This document shows positions 8,440 through 17,416 of a DNA stretch of 64,000 nt, in pieces (the first letter of the stretch is position 1; every line of letters begins with the position of its first letter). The position numbers and the translations under genes were made by a program. The stretch is from JAEELC01 sp963605425. Lineage in GTDB: Bacteria; Bacillota_I; Bacilli_A; Acholeplasmatales; Anaeroplasmataceae. Location of the stretch: assembly GCA_963605425.1 (NCBI GenBank), contig CAVCUQ010000003.1, positions 30,956 through 94,955 on the forward strand, in the 5' to 3' direction. Below the pieces are notes generated by a model. That model searched no databases, was not told the DNA's origin, and worked only from the letters and a program-made list of their open reading frames with translations.

Positions 8440-8589
8440 TTATCTAGTTTCTTTATGTATTGTATATTTATTACATTTAGGACAAAACTTCTTAAATTCT
8501 AAACGTTCAGTTGTAGTTTGCTTGTTCTTTGTAGTTGTATAGTTTCTTGATAAACATTCTTCACAAACTAATATAACTTTTTCTCTCAT
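8440..8589 (-). CDS. rpmG: 50S ribosomal protein L33
   Basis: L33, 49 residues, starting at MREKVILVCEECLSRNY. The start at 8589 is set by AAAGGAGTGG upstream; longer in-frame starts would lie before this site. Two Cys pairs (CEEC and CPKC) show the zinc-binding form of L33. It stands just before secE, its usual place. The zinc-free paralogue seen in many Bacillota is not in the window. Confidence 0.95.
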   Translation of the reverse strand: MREKVILVCEECLSRNYTTTKNKQTTTERLEFKKFCPKCNKYTIHKETR

Positions 8590-8660
8590 ATAAAAAAACC
8601 ACTCCTTTAAAAGTGCTAATCCTATTGTATTATACAAAAGACAATTAGTCAAGAAAGGCA

Positions 8661-9185
8661 CTAATTAAATTTAATTGATTTCTTTAATTTACTTTTTAAT
8701 CTGTATACTAAATTATATACTTGTTTAACTTCCATATTATGTTTCTTTGCAAAAAGATCTGCAGAGATACCTTCGATAAGCATTTCTTGCATTGCGGCCT
8801 CTTCTATCTTGTTAAGTTCTAGACCTTCAAAATCATAATATCTCGCATTATCAGATAGAAGCAATCTATCATCATACAAAAAATTATCATCATATTCTAG
8901 AAATTGATTTTGAATATCTTTAATCTTACACCTTATACACATTCTTTTTAAGCTGATTAAAAAATATGCCAGAAAAGGGCTTTTGCTTGTCATGTCATAT
9001 TTTGCAACACAATGGTTTAATGTTATAAGACTAAGTTGAAACACATCTTCACTAATTTCTAATAATCTATATTCATAAATAAGACTCTTTATTAAATTTT
9101 CATACTTTTTTGCAAGTAAATTAAAAGCTTTTTGGTTATAATCATTTTTATATAAATAAATTAATTCATATTCATTATAAACCAC
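8661..9185 (-). CDS. Sigma-70 family RNA polymerase sigma factor (SigH-like)
   Basis: A 174-residue sigma factor. Region 2 covers about residues 18-85 (FNLLAKKYENLIKSLIYEYR, then AYFLISLKRMCIRCK), and a region 4 helix-turn-helix lies at about 140-172 (ADLFAKKHNMEVKQVYNLVYRLKSKLKKS). Its place between rlmB and rpmG-secE-nusG matches sigH of Bacillus and relatives, but the sequence is divergent, so I do not assign the symbol. The start appears to be GTG 9185 without a clear Shine-Dalgarno, 13 bp after rlmB. The regulon is unknown; competence or stress genes would be the family guess. Confidence 0.8.
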   Translation of the reverse strand: MVYNEYELIYLYKNDYNQKAFNLLAKKYENLIKSLIYEYRLLEISEDVFQLSLITLNHCVAKYDMTSKSPFLAYFLISLKRMCIRCKIKDIQNQFLEYDDNFLYDDRLLLSDNARYYDFEGLELNKIEEAAMQEMLIEGISADLFAKKHNMEVKQVYNLVYRLKSKLKKSIKFN

Positions 9186-9198
9186 ACGTATTTTCTAA

Positions 9199-9903
9199 CT
9201 ATTTTAGTAATGCTAATATAATACCGCAAGATACTGAAGCATTTAAACTGTTTACATGACCTGTCATAGGAATTTGAATATAATAATCACATTCATTCTT
9301 AACAGTCTTAGATATACCAAATCCTTCAGAACCAATTACAACAGCTATATTTAATGACTTATCAATATCAGCTGCTGTTTGTTTAGCAGATGCATCAGTT
9401 CCAACAACCCAAACATTATTATCTTTTAAAGTTTTTAATGCTTGTGCTAAATTATTAACCATACAGATAGGAACATATTCAATAGCACCTGTTGATACAT
9501 GGGCTACAGTTTCAGTAATAGATACTGATCTATTCTTAGGTATAATAATACCATCAATAGAAAAAGCATCACAGCTTCTTATCATAGCTCCTAGGTTATG
9601 AGGATCTTCAATTCCATCAAGCACTAAGAAGATTTTTCTTGAATCTTTTTTTATCTTAATTAAATCTTCTAATTTAGTATATTTATACTCAGATACTATA
9701 GCACCAAAGCCTTGATGATTTGTACCATATTTTTTATCCATACTCTTCTTAGGAAGAATATTATATTTAATATGTTTATCTGTAAGCATCTTCTTAAATT
9801 CAGGATTCTTTTTATCAGCTAATTCTTCAATATCTAGAATTTCAATTTCATGATGTGAGCGTATCGCTTCATTTACGCAGTTTTTACCATAAATTTTGAA
9901 CAT
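9199..9903 (-). CDS. rlmB: 23S rRNA (guanosine-2'-O-)-methyltransferase, TrmH/RlmB family
   Basis: SPOUT-fold 2'-O-methyltransferase, 234 residues. The N-terminal substrate-binding part begins KIYGKNCVNEAIRSHHEIE. The three SPOUT motifs are all visible: VLDGIEDPHNLGAMIRSCDA, VIGSEGFGISK, and IPMTGHVNSLNASVSCGI. The trefoil-knot region is complete. The family modifies G2251 of 23S rRNA or a nearby base; the specific target is inferred. It is followed by the sigma factor gene with a 13-bp gap, so the two are likely cotranscribed. Confidence 0.92.
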   Translation of the reverse strand: MFKIYGKNCVNEAIRSHHEIEILDIEELADKKNPEFKKMLTDKHIKYNILPKKSMDKKYGTNHQGFGAIVSEYKYTKLEDLIKIKKDSRKIFLVLDGIEDPHNLGAMIRSCDAFSIDGIIIPKNRSVSITETVAHVSTGAIEYVPICMVNNLAQALKTLKDNNVWVVGTDASAKQTAADIDKSLNIAVVIGSEGFGISKTVKNECDYYIQIPMTGHVNSLNASVSCGIILALLK

Positions 9904-9948
9904 ATAATCACCTATTTCACTCTTACATTATACAATGAAATCTTTTCA

Positions 9949-9982
9949 AAAAAAAGAGATACTTAATTTCTTAAGTACCTCT
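9949..9982 (-). terminator. Intrinsic terminator after P-type ATPase gene
   Basis: A 12-bp stem (AGAGGTACTTAA with TTAAGTATCTCT, one G-U pair) closes on a GAAA tetraloop and is followed by a run of at least six U. It lies just after the ATPase stop at 9989 and separates that unit from rlmB. Confidence 0.88.
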
Positions 9983-9988
9983 CGAGTT

Positions 9989-12900
9989 TTATAATGAGTT
10001 AATCTTATCCATTACAACTCCAGTCCATTTTCTAACAAACGGAACAAAACCTCTTACAACTGCCATTAAAGGATTAGCTAGTAAGAATAATAAGAATAAT
10101 AACACAATACAGTTAGGAGCTAATGCAGGAACATTTCCACCATAAGAAGTATATACTTCCTTCTTAATATTAGTTTCGATTCCATCTAGAATTAAATATC
10201 CTGAGCTTGAAACTTCTTGTTTAATTTCATTTGCAGTAGTCTTGCATTCATATTCTGTTAAATAACCATCAACAATGTAATAGTTACTTGGAGTAGTTGT
10301 AATAGTTGGCTTATAGTTAATGCCAGACTTTAATCCTTTAATATAGAATTCTTGTCCTTCAACAGTTATATCTGCATCAAAACCATCAGTTTGATTAAAT
10401 TCAACATTAGTACGTGAAATATTAACAACTAAATGATTCTCTTCATCACAACCATAAGCAAATCCATCTTTAAAGAATACATAAGGTTCATCACCTGTTG
10501 CTGTAGAAACCTTTAATACTTCTCCATCAACTATGATATTATAATCGTCATTAATCTTTACATTATTAATAACCTTATATTGACCCTTATATGGAGTAAT
10601 AGTTGTAACATTACCAACAACATAATAATTATCAGAATTTATTGTAACAGTTGGTAACACATTATAACCAGTATATTCTTCGTAAATTACACCACCTGTT
10701 GAATTAAGAGTTTGATAATAAACATCACCATTATCCTTAATAACACATTTATCATTTTCAGAATATATAATATTTGTAACATAACCATTAAATCCATAAT
10801 AAGCTGTTCCGTCTTTTTTAGTCTTATATAAAGAAGGAAGATGATCTAGATAATTATAATCATTTTTAGATATAGTAGTTTGGTCAATAACAAGTTTACC
10901 ATCACTATTAATTGTATAAGAGTGGCTTGAACCAGTACCAGATGATATATAATACTTATTTTGATTAGAATCTACATCATTCTTATATAATACATAACCA
11001 TCTACAACATAAGCATCCTTTTGGCTCTTTGCAACTTCGCTTGTCTTCCATCTAAGTACTTCAAGTTTATCAGAATAATAAGTACCAAATGAACCAAGTG
11101 GCGAGAAATCAAAGAAACGAGGAGTTACAAGTGTAAGGAATATAAACATACCAAACATTGAGTAGAATAATATTTTATGTATTGAAGTAAATGTAGGTTT
11201 ACTACATACATCAAATAATACCATTTCGCATGTAAATGTAGCAGCTAATACAATGATTGTTGATAAGCTTGTTTGTGATATTGCAAGTGTTTGTTGAAGT
11301 AAGAATACAATAAGTGATTCTACAACGATTGCAATAGCACCAGGCAATGCCGATTTAATAACATTCGATAGGAAATGTCCTTCAAATCTATCATTATTCT
11401 TTTCAAGCACTAGTACAACAGATGGAATACCAATGCAGAATAAGTCAATCATAAATAATTGGTTTGTAGAAATAGGATAATATCCTTTAATTAAAGCTAC
11501 AACAGCAAGTAATAAACTAAATATAGTCTTAGTTAAGTATAGTCTAGCTACCTTAGTAATATTATTGATAACTCTCTTTCCTTCACCTACAACGCTAGGC
11601 ATAGCACTGAAGTTAGAATCAAGTAATACTAAGTGAGAAACATTACGGGCAGCTTCACTACCAGAAGCCATAGCTATAGAACAATCTGCTTCTTTTAAAG
11701 CAAGAATATCGTTAACACCATCACCAGTCATAGCTACAGTCTTACCATTTTCTTTTAATGTCTTAACAAGTAATCTCTTTTGAGCAGGAGTAACACGACC
11801 AAATACAGTATATTTAGTAGCAGCTCTAACAACTTCTTTTTCACTCATACCATCAAGGGAAACATAGTTGTTAGCATTCTCAATACCAGCTCTTTCTGCA
11901 ATCTTACATACAGTAACAGCATTATCACCAGATATTACCTTAACTTCTACACCACGTTCTTTAAACGATTTAATAGTTTCAACAGCGTCAGGTCTAATAT
12001 TGTCTTCAATTAATACTAAAGACATAGGTGTGATTTCACCCTTAGGTAATTCATTGTTTTCAATAGCACCTGCAATTTGTGCAAGTAATAAAACTCTATA
12101 ACCTTCTTCTGCATACTTAGATACATCTGGTTTAATAGAATCATAATTAGTTTTTAAAATGAATTCAGGAGCACCAAGTACAAATGTACCTTTCTTATCG
12201 AATGTAGCGGCTTGATACTTTCTCTTAGATGAGAAAGGAATAGTAGCTACTGACTTCAATACTTTAGATCTGCCAAAATATTTTTCAAGTGCAATACTTG
12301 TCATATTACGATCATTTAAAGCATTAAGAAGAGCACTAATTGCATACTTAGTGTTTAATCCACCAGCATTCTTATATTCAACAGTAGACTTAACATTCAT
12401 TGAACCATCAGTGATAGTACCTGTTTTGTCAAGACATAATACATTGATTCTTGCAAGCATTTCAATACAGTAAAGTTCTTGTACTAATACATTCTTTTTA
12501 CCAAGACGAGAAACACCTACTGCAAGTGTCATTGAAGTACATAAGAATAATCCCGATGGAATCATACCAATCATTGCACCAGCAGCTTTTCTGATTGATT
12601 CAGCATAAGTCATACCAGACTTATATTGAATAAGGAATAAAGATAAACCAATAGGAATGATAATTACAGCCATTACATAAATAATTATCTTTAAAGATCT
12701 AAGCAATTCACTCTTAGGCTTCATATATTTCTTAGCACTAGTAGTTAATTGTTCAATATAATTATCTTTACCAACTTTTTCAACCTTAGCTTTACATGAA
12801 CCAGATACAACAAAGGATCCAGAATATAAAGAATCCCCAGGCTTTTTGATAATTGAATCAGATTCACCTGTTAAAAGTGATTCATTAACTTCAATCATTC

Positions 12901-13645
12901 CTTCTACAACTATAGAGTCTGAACAAATTTGTTTTCCACCTTCTAGTACCATGATATCATCAAGTACTACTTCAGAAACACCAATTTCAGATTGTCTTCC
13001 GTTTCTAATAGCTGTAACACTAGGAGCTGAAATAAGTGATAGTTTATCAATAGTCTTTTTAGCTCTAATTTCTTGAATAACACCAATAATAATATTTAAA
13101 GAAATAATAAGTACAAAGATACAGTCTTTAATTGCATTTACGCTAATTAAGAAACCAGCAATAGTAAATGTTAAAATATTAAAGAATGTAAATATATTTT
13201 GGAATAAGATTTGAGGAATAGATTTACTTGTTGATTTTGGTTTATAGTTAACAAAACCCTCAAGAATTCTTTGATTAACCTCTTCATCATTTAAACCTTT
13301 AGAAGGATCTACATCAAATCTATCAACATATTTTGAACCAACACTTCTCTTTCTAGATTTCTTTTTTGCAATCTTTTGACTCTTTAAGGCTTGACGTTCT
13401 TTTTGTTTTGCCTTATTATCATTTTCCTTCTTAAGACGAGCCTCAGTTTTACTAGCCTCACTCATCTTTTTATCAAGTTCTTCTTTTTTCTTTCTTTGTT
13501 TTTCCTTTAAATCACGATCTTTGATTCTTTCAATCTCTTTATCGTTCAATTTGTTTCCATTTTTATCTAAGAAACGAGGATCTATATTTTCATTATTTTC
13601 TGAAGTTTTAATTTCTTCATTCACATTTTCATTATTTTGTTCCAT
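9989..13645 (-). CDS. P-type cation-transporting ATPase with large exoplasmic C-terminal insertion
   Basis: A 1218-residue membrane pump, most like the CtpE-type calcium ATPases, though substrate is inferred. A charged Lys/Glu-rich N-terminus (about 1-110) precedes the first membrane helices. Actuator TGES is near residue 258, the phosphorylation motif DKTGTITDG has its Asp near 406, and the hinge TGDGVND is near 641. After membrane helix 9 (about 848) comes about 320 residues of Tyr/Asp/Asn-rich, beta-rich sequence with no membrane segment, then a last helix (NCIVLLFLLFLLANPLMAVV). In the P-type topology this loop faces outside. Such an insertion is not usual for the family. mrnC lies upstream with a 2-bp gap. 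Confidence 0.88.
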   Translation of the reverse strand: MEQNNENVNEEIKTSENNENIDPRFLDKNGNKLNDKEIERIKDRDLKEKQRKKKEELDKKMSEASKTEARLKKENDNKAKQKERQALKSQKIAKKKSRKRSVGSKYVDRFDVDPSKGLNDEEVNQRILEGFVNYKPKSTSKSIPQILFQNIFTFFNILTFTIAGFLISVNAIKDCIFVLIISLNIIIGVIQEIRAKKTIDKLSLISAPSVTAIRNGRQSEIGVSEVVLDDIMVLEGGKQICSDSIVVEGMIEVNESLLTGESDSIIKKPGDSLYSGSFVVSGSCKAKVEKVGKDNYIEQLTTSAKKYMKPKSELLRSLKIIIYVMAVIIIPIGLSLFLIQYKSGMTYAESIRKAAGAMIGMIPSGLFLCTSMTLAVGVSRLGKKNVLVQELYCIEMLARINVLCLDKTGTITDGSMNVKSTVEYKNAGGLNTKYAISALLNALNDRNMTSIALEKYFGRSKVLKSVATIPFSSKRKYQAATFDKKGTFVLGAPEFILKTNYDSIKPDVSKYAEEGYRVLLLAQIAGAIENNELPKGEITPMSLVLIEDNIRPDAVETIKSFKERGVEVKVISGDNAVTVCKIAERAGIENANNYVSLDGMSEKEVVRAATKYTVFGRVTPAQKRLLVKTLKENGKTVAMTGDGVNDILALKEADCSIAMASGSEAARNVSHLVLLDSNFSAMPSVVGEGKRVINNITKVARLYLTKTIFSLLLAVVALIKGYYPISTNQLFMIDLFCIGIPSVVLVLEKNNDRFEGHFLSNVIKSALPGAIAIVVESLIVFLLQQTLAISQTSLSTIIVLAATFTCEMVLFDVCSKPTFTSIHKILFYSMFGMFIFLTLVTPRFFDFSPLGSFGTYYSDKLEVLRWKTSEVAKSQKDAYVVDGYVLYKNDVDSNQNKYYISSGTGSSHSYTINSDGKLVIDQTTISKNDYNYLDHLPSLYKTKKDGTAYYGFNGYVTNIIYSENDKCVIKDNGDVYYQTLNSTGGVIYEEYTGYNVLPTVTINSDNYYVVGNVTTITPYKGQYKVINNVKINDDYNIIVDGEVLKVSTATGDEPYVFFKDGFAYGCDEENHLVVNISRTNVEFNQTDGFDADITVEGQEFYIKGLKSGINYKPTITTTPSNYYIVDGYLTEYECKTTANEIKQEVSSSGYLILDGIETNIKKEVYTSYGGNVPALAPNCIVLLFLLFLLANPLMAVVRGFVPFVRKWTGVVMDKINSL

Positions 13646-13647
13646 TT

Positions 13648-14043
13648 CTAATCCTCCTTCATGTTATTAATAACATCAATAGCACTATTAATTAGTTCGT
13701 CCATTCTTTCAAGGTTTCCTGAAAGATAAAGAAAACCTACAAGTGATTCAAAACCAGTACCTTCTAGATAATCAGCTCTAGATATATTCTTTCTAATCTT
13801 GGCTACACTAGAATTTCTACCTCTTTTAAACATTTGTATTTCTTCTTCGCTTAACATATTGTTATCTAAAAAATAATGCATTGCATAAGATTGACTCTTA
13901 CCTTGAGTATATTTAATAGCTGTTTTATGTAATTCATTAACCTTAGTTAAACCAGTTTTAAGTAAATATGATCTGATTCTAAGTTCATAAATTGCATCTC
14001 CCATATAAGCTAAAGTTAACCCATTATATTGAATAGCGTCCAT
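13648..14043 (-). CDS. mrnC: Mini-ribonuclease III
   Basis: A 131-residue RNase III-like protein lacking the double-stranded RNA-binding domain. The catalytic signature is YMGDAIYELRIRSYLL, with Asp and Glu in place. The family matures 23S rRNA in Bacillota. The ATG overlaps the cysS stop (TAATG), so translation is probably coupled, and the cysS-mrnC-rlmB order is the classic Bacillus arrangement. Here the P-type ATPase gene is inserted between mrnC and rlmB. Confidence 0.95.
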   Translation of the reverse strand: MDAIQYNGLTLAYMGDAIYELRIRSYLLKTGLTKVNELHKTAIKYTQGKSQSYAMHYFLDNNMLSEEEIQMFKRGRNSSVAKIRKNISRADYLEGTGFESLVGFLYLSGNLERMDELINSAIDVINNMKED

Positions 14044-15371
14044 TAAATAATACCTCTTTGGGTAAGTATATTTCTATATTTGTCCGCATTTTCAAAATCT
14101 TTATTTTTCTTAGATGTATTCCATTTATTATAAATATCAATATCATCTTCAGTTAAAGATATACTATTTAACTTAACACCTAATACATCAAAGATAACCT
14201 TTAGTGTGTTAGCCTCAACTATAGCAGTGTTTAAATCATTTTGTCTAACACTAACATTAATTTTCTTTAAAATATCATTTGCAAGTGATAATACATTTTG
14301 AGTATTTAAATCATTATCCATAAATTCTTCAAATGATTTAAGTTCATCTTTATTAGTATCATTATTTTCTATTTTATTCACTTGTCTTAAGACACTCACT
14401 TGTTTGTAAGCTCTATTAAATTTATCATAAATCTTCTTATATTGATCAAATAGTTCACTAGTAAAGTCTATAGAATTACGATAAGGTGTAGTAATAACTA
14501 GTAATCTATATGGCATAAATTCATCTTCTTTAAAGTCTTTAACCCATATAACATTACCAAGTGATTTACTCATCTTTTCCTTGCCTAAATTAACACGACC
14601 AACATGCATCCAGTATTTAGCTAAATGATGATGATATATTGCATTAGCTTGAGCAATCTCATTTTCATGATGTGGGAATTTTAAATCCATTCCACCACCG
14701 TGAATATCAATTTCCTTATGATTAAATATCTTATCAATCATACATACACATTCAGTATGCCAACCTGGTCTACCTTTTCCAAACGGAGAATCCCATTGAA
14801 TACCTTTTTCAGTTTTTTTCCATAAAGTAAAATCTAGTGGATTTTCTTTTTTATCTGATACATCAATTCTTACACCATTTTCAAGTTCAGCTTGATTTTG
14901 ATTAGATAAAATGCCATATTCTTTTAATTTATTAATTCTAAAGTATACGTCACCATCTACATTATAGGCATAACCTTCTTTAAGCATTTCTTCAATTAAA
15001 GAAATCATTTCTTTAATGTATTCAGTAGCATGTGGTACATAATTAGGTCTATTTGAACCTAGTCTTGAACAATCAACAAAGTATGCTTTTTCATATTCAT
15101 TTGTAATTTCTTTTTCTGATACATTCTTATCAATTGCTTTATTAATAATCTTATCATCTACATCAGTAATGTTAGAGGCATAATTTACTTTGTATCCTTT
15201 ATATGTTAAATAATTTTTTAAAGTGTCAAAGAAAATAACAGGTCTGGCGTTACCTATATGGATATAGTTATAAACAGTAGGACCGCACACATACATATTT
15301 ACTGTATCTTTTTCACTTGGAATAAACTCTTCCACTCTATTAGTTAATGAATTATATATTCTTAAGCTCAT
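14043..15371 (-). CDS. cysS: Cysteinyl-tRNA synthetase
   Basis: Class I aminoacyl-tRNA synthetase, 442 residues, joining cysteine to tRNA-Cys. The HIGH-type motif is HIGNARPV in YVCGPTVYNYIHIGNARPVI. KMSKSLGN is present near residue 265, and GGMDLKFPHHENEIAQ carries the active-site zinc ligands. Slightly short, with a compact C-terminal anticodon-binding end. No T-box motif is visible in the 5' region. It heads a cysS-mrnC-ATPase unit. Confidence 0.97.
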   Translation of the reverse strand: MSLRIYNSLTNRVEEFIPSEKDTVNMYVCGPTVYNYIHIGNARPVIFFDTLKNYLTYKGYKVNYASNITDVDDKIINKAIDKNVSEKEITNEYEKAYFVDCSRLGSNRPNYVPHATEYIKEMISLIEEMLKEGYAYNVDGDVYFRINKLKEYGILSNQNQAELENGVRIDVSDKKENPLDFTLWKKTEKGIQWDSPFGKGRPGWHTECVCMIDKIFNHKEIDIHGGGMDLKFPHHENEIAQANAIYHHHLAKYWMHVGRVNLGKEKMSKSLGNVIWVKDFKEDEFMPYRLLVITTPYRNSIDFTSELFDQYKKIYDKFNRAYKQVSVLRQVNKIENNDTNKDELKSFEEFMDNDLNTQNVLSLANDILKKINVSVRQNDLNTAIVEANTLKVIFDVLGVKLNSISLTEDDIDIYNKWNTSKKNKDFENADKYRNILTQRGII

Positions 15372-15695
15372 AAAATCACCCTTTTATAATACTAATCATA
15401 ATACACTAATTATATATAATTTTTAAGATTTATTCAATTGATATCGGCATAAATGAAATATCCTTAAATATAAAATTGATAATTCTTTTAACAATATGAC
15501 TTTGTACGTATCAAATTTAAATTATGTTTATATAGTGAAAATTGAAAAAAAGTAGTTAAGAAAATCCATGTAATTCATTCATTTAATTCTCAACTACTTT
15601 TATATTAAATTTTAAATTAAACTATACAAATACAATAGGATAATAATATCAAATCTGGATATTATGTTACTTACAAAGAATTATATATAAATTAA
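15372..15695 (-). terminator. Intergenic stretch with one bidirectional terminator
   Basis: This 324-bp AT-rich gap between cysS and the upstream lipoprotein remnant holds a 10-bp stem at 15551-15560 and 15589-15598 (AGTAGTTGAG with CTTAACTACT) with a loop near 28 nt. U-rich tracts lie on both sides, so it can act in both directions. I see no RNA gene, riboswitch or further coding sequence in the rest. The promoter of cysS probably lies in it but is not clear. Confidence 0.6.
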
Positions 15696-16183
15696 CTATT
15701 TAGTTTCATAGTCATATAAAGTTATTACATAAGGAAAATTCAGATTCTTGTCTACGCAGTATTCATAATATTGACCTCTTTCATCCACTAAAATTGTTAA
15801 TGTATACTTATATTCTCGATTTTTGATTTTACTAAGATCAGCATTACTATAATTTCCCCACAAAAAATTCTCTATGTTCTCCATAAAAGTAAATTGCCTT
15901 ATCATTTAATGGATTATATAATGTTACTCCAAAAAAAATTTTTAATATGAATTTCACAAGAATATTTTACATTTTAAACTGTTATGTTTGAATAATAATC
16001 ATCGTCATTATAAATATCACGATTATTACCTTGATTTTGAAATTGAGGTGAAGTAGATACTATATTAAAATACTCATTTTTCCATATTACATTATTGATA
16101 TCAATTATTCTTATATCATTACGTGAGCAAACCAAAATTGATACAATTATAAGATAAAGCAATAACAAATAAATCTTCTTCAC
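15696..16183 (-). pseudogene. Frameshifted remnant of a small lipoprotein gene
   Basis: The region matches the intact gene at 16933-17403 in pieces. The first piece (MKKIYLLLLYLIIVSILVCS, then IDINNVIWKNEYF) matches its N-terminus, and the last piece (ENFLWGNY, then QYYEYCVDKNLNFPY) matches its C-terminus. Between them the match continues in other frames: YSCEIHIKN, then GVTLYNPLND. The shifts fall in or near T runs at about 15935 and 15857, with at least one more near 15978. A real decayed copy is likely; homopolymer sequencing error is the alternative. Confidence 0.8.
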
Positions 16184-16247
16184 TTTGTTACACCTCTATT
16201 TTGAAACAAAATAAGCACAAATAAATGTATTAGTGATTTGTAATTTT

Positions 16248-16949
16248 TTACTTATATTCATCTAGTATATAATTTACAGGTATTGCATATGCAAATCCTT
16301 GTTCAACATTGCCTGATAATCTTTTTGTCCTAAATGTTACCATACCTATAACTTCATTATTTTCATTGAATATGGGGGATCCACTGTCACCTTGCCCAAT
16401 GCTTAACTGACATTGAATGAAAAAACTAGAATGGTTGTTATAATTTAATTCAATGCAAGCCAAACTTATATACCCTTCCTTATAGGACAGACCATAATTA
16501 GAAAAGTTACCTATGTTATAACATTTTTCTGATGTGTATATATGACTTTGAGTTTTAAAAGTAGAATGTTTATGATTTCCATTATATTGTAAGAATGCAA
16601 TATCTTTCGTCTCATCAAATTTCATCAACGAAACTTCTTCATATTCTTCACTATCGTAAAATCTAATGTTGATTGTCTCAAAGCATTCACGCTCACCTGA
16701 TATTAAATAACTAATCACATGATAATTTGTTACCACTGTTGTACCGTCTAAGAACCAACCACTGCCATAGTTTTTATTTTCGGTATCATCATAGCTTTCG
16801 ACCTCTACCACTTTAAGGACATTTTCATCATAGTAATTATTATTACTTGAATATTTAAATATTTGAAATGTAATTAAGCTTGATGTAATACTACAAATAA
16901 GCATCAAGACTACTGATAAAATAATAAATTTCTTATTTGTTCTCATAGC
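16248..16949 (-). CDS. Membrane-anchored trypsin-like serine protease
   Basis: About 234 residues with one N-terminal membrane helix (FIILSVVLMLICSITSSLITF) and an outward trypsin-like (S1/DegP-type) domain. The catalytic triad is readable: His in VVTNYHVIS, Asp in DETKDIAFLQY, Ser in GQGDSGSPIFN. No PDZ domain follows. I start it at ATG 16949 (MRTNKKF), overlapping the lipoprotein stop by 17 bp. Earlier in-frame starts up to 17018 would reuse the lipoprotein's coding sequence, and no start has a good Shine-Dalgarno. The context of secreted lipoproteins suggests action at the cell surface; substrate unknown. Confidence 0.82.
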   Translation of the reverse strand, partial: AMRTNKKFIILSVVLMLICSITSSLITFQIFKYSSNNNYYDENVLKVVEVESYDDTENKNYGSGWFLDGTTVVTNYHVISYLISGERECFETINIRFYDSEEYEEVSLMKFDETKDIAFLQYNGNHKHSTFKTQSHIYTSEKCYNIGNFSNYGLSYKEGYISLACIELNYNNHSSFFIQCQLSIGQGDSGSPIFNENNEVIGMVTFRTKRLSGNVEQGFAYAIPVNYILDEYK

Positions 16950-17403
16950 CATAAAAAATAATATTATTAGGATATTTAATATTATTATCCATACAGTACT
17001 CATAATATTGACACTCATCTGTTAATTCTACTTTCAATGTATACCGATATTTTTTTTCTTTAACAAGGTCATAATTTCCCCATAGAAATTCTTGACTATC
17101 ACCATAGAAAGAGATTAAAGCATCATTTAAAGGATCATATAAAGTCACAATAAAATCATTATTAACAAGATAAATTTTACAAGAATAACTTGCGCCACAA
17201 ATTTGAATAATAGAATAGTAATTATTGTCGCCTACTGTGTGTTCCCCATAATATTGTTTTTGTAATTGTTCTGATGTAGTCTCAATACAGAAGTCTTCGT
17301 TTTTCCAAATTACATTATCAATATCAATTACTCTAGTATCAGCACACGAACAAAGAAGAATGGATATAGCCACCACAAAAACTGTTAAAACTCTTTTCTT
17401 CAT
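16933..17403 (-). CDS. Small lipoprotein, unknown family
   Basis: A 156-residue exported lipoprotein. The signal peptide MKKRVLTVFVVAISILLCSC has a lipobox ending at Cys20. The mature part starts ADTRVIDIDNVIWKNEDF and ends with the repeated-family motif FLWGNYDLVKEKKYRYTL and YYEYCMDNNIKYP. I do not recognise the family. A broken paralogue lies just downstream at 15696-16183, so the pair arose by local duplication. It sits between the papain-like lipoprotein and the serine protease and is probably in one operon with them. Confidence 0.75.
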   Translation of the reverse strand: MKKRVLTVFVVAISILLCSCADTRVIDIDNVIWKNEDFCIETTSEQLQKQYYGEHTVGDNNYYSIIQICGASYSCKIYLVNNDFIVTLYDPLNDALISFYGDSQEFLWGNYDLVKEKKYRYTLKVELTDECQYYEYCMDNNIKYPNNIIFYGYENK

Positions 17404-17416
17404 TTAGTTCCTCCAT

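Noticed and set aside
8590..8661. N-terminal extension of L33
   Set aside because: The upstream in-frame codons precede the strong AAAGGAGTGG site and encode hydrophobic sequence unlike L33.
15372..15410. T-box leader before cysS
   Set aside because: The 40 bp before cysS hold no T-box (GGTGG) motif, specifier stem or terminator.
16950..17018. Upstream start for the serine protease
   Set aside because: It would reuse the coding sequence of the lipoprotein in another frame and has no Shine-Dalgarno.
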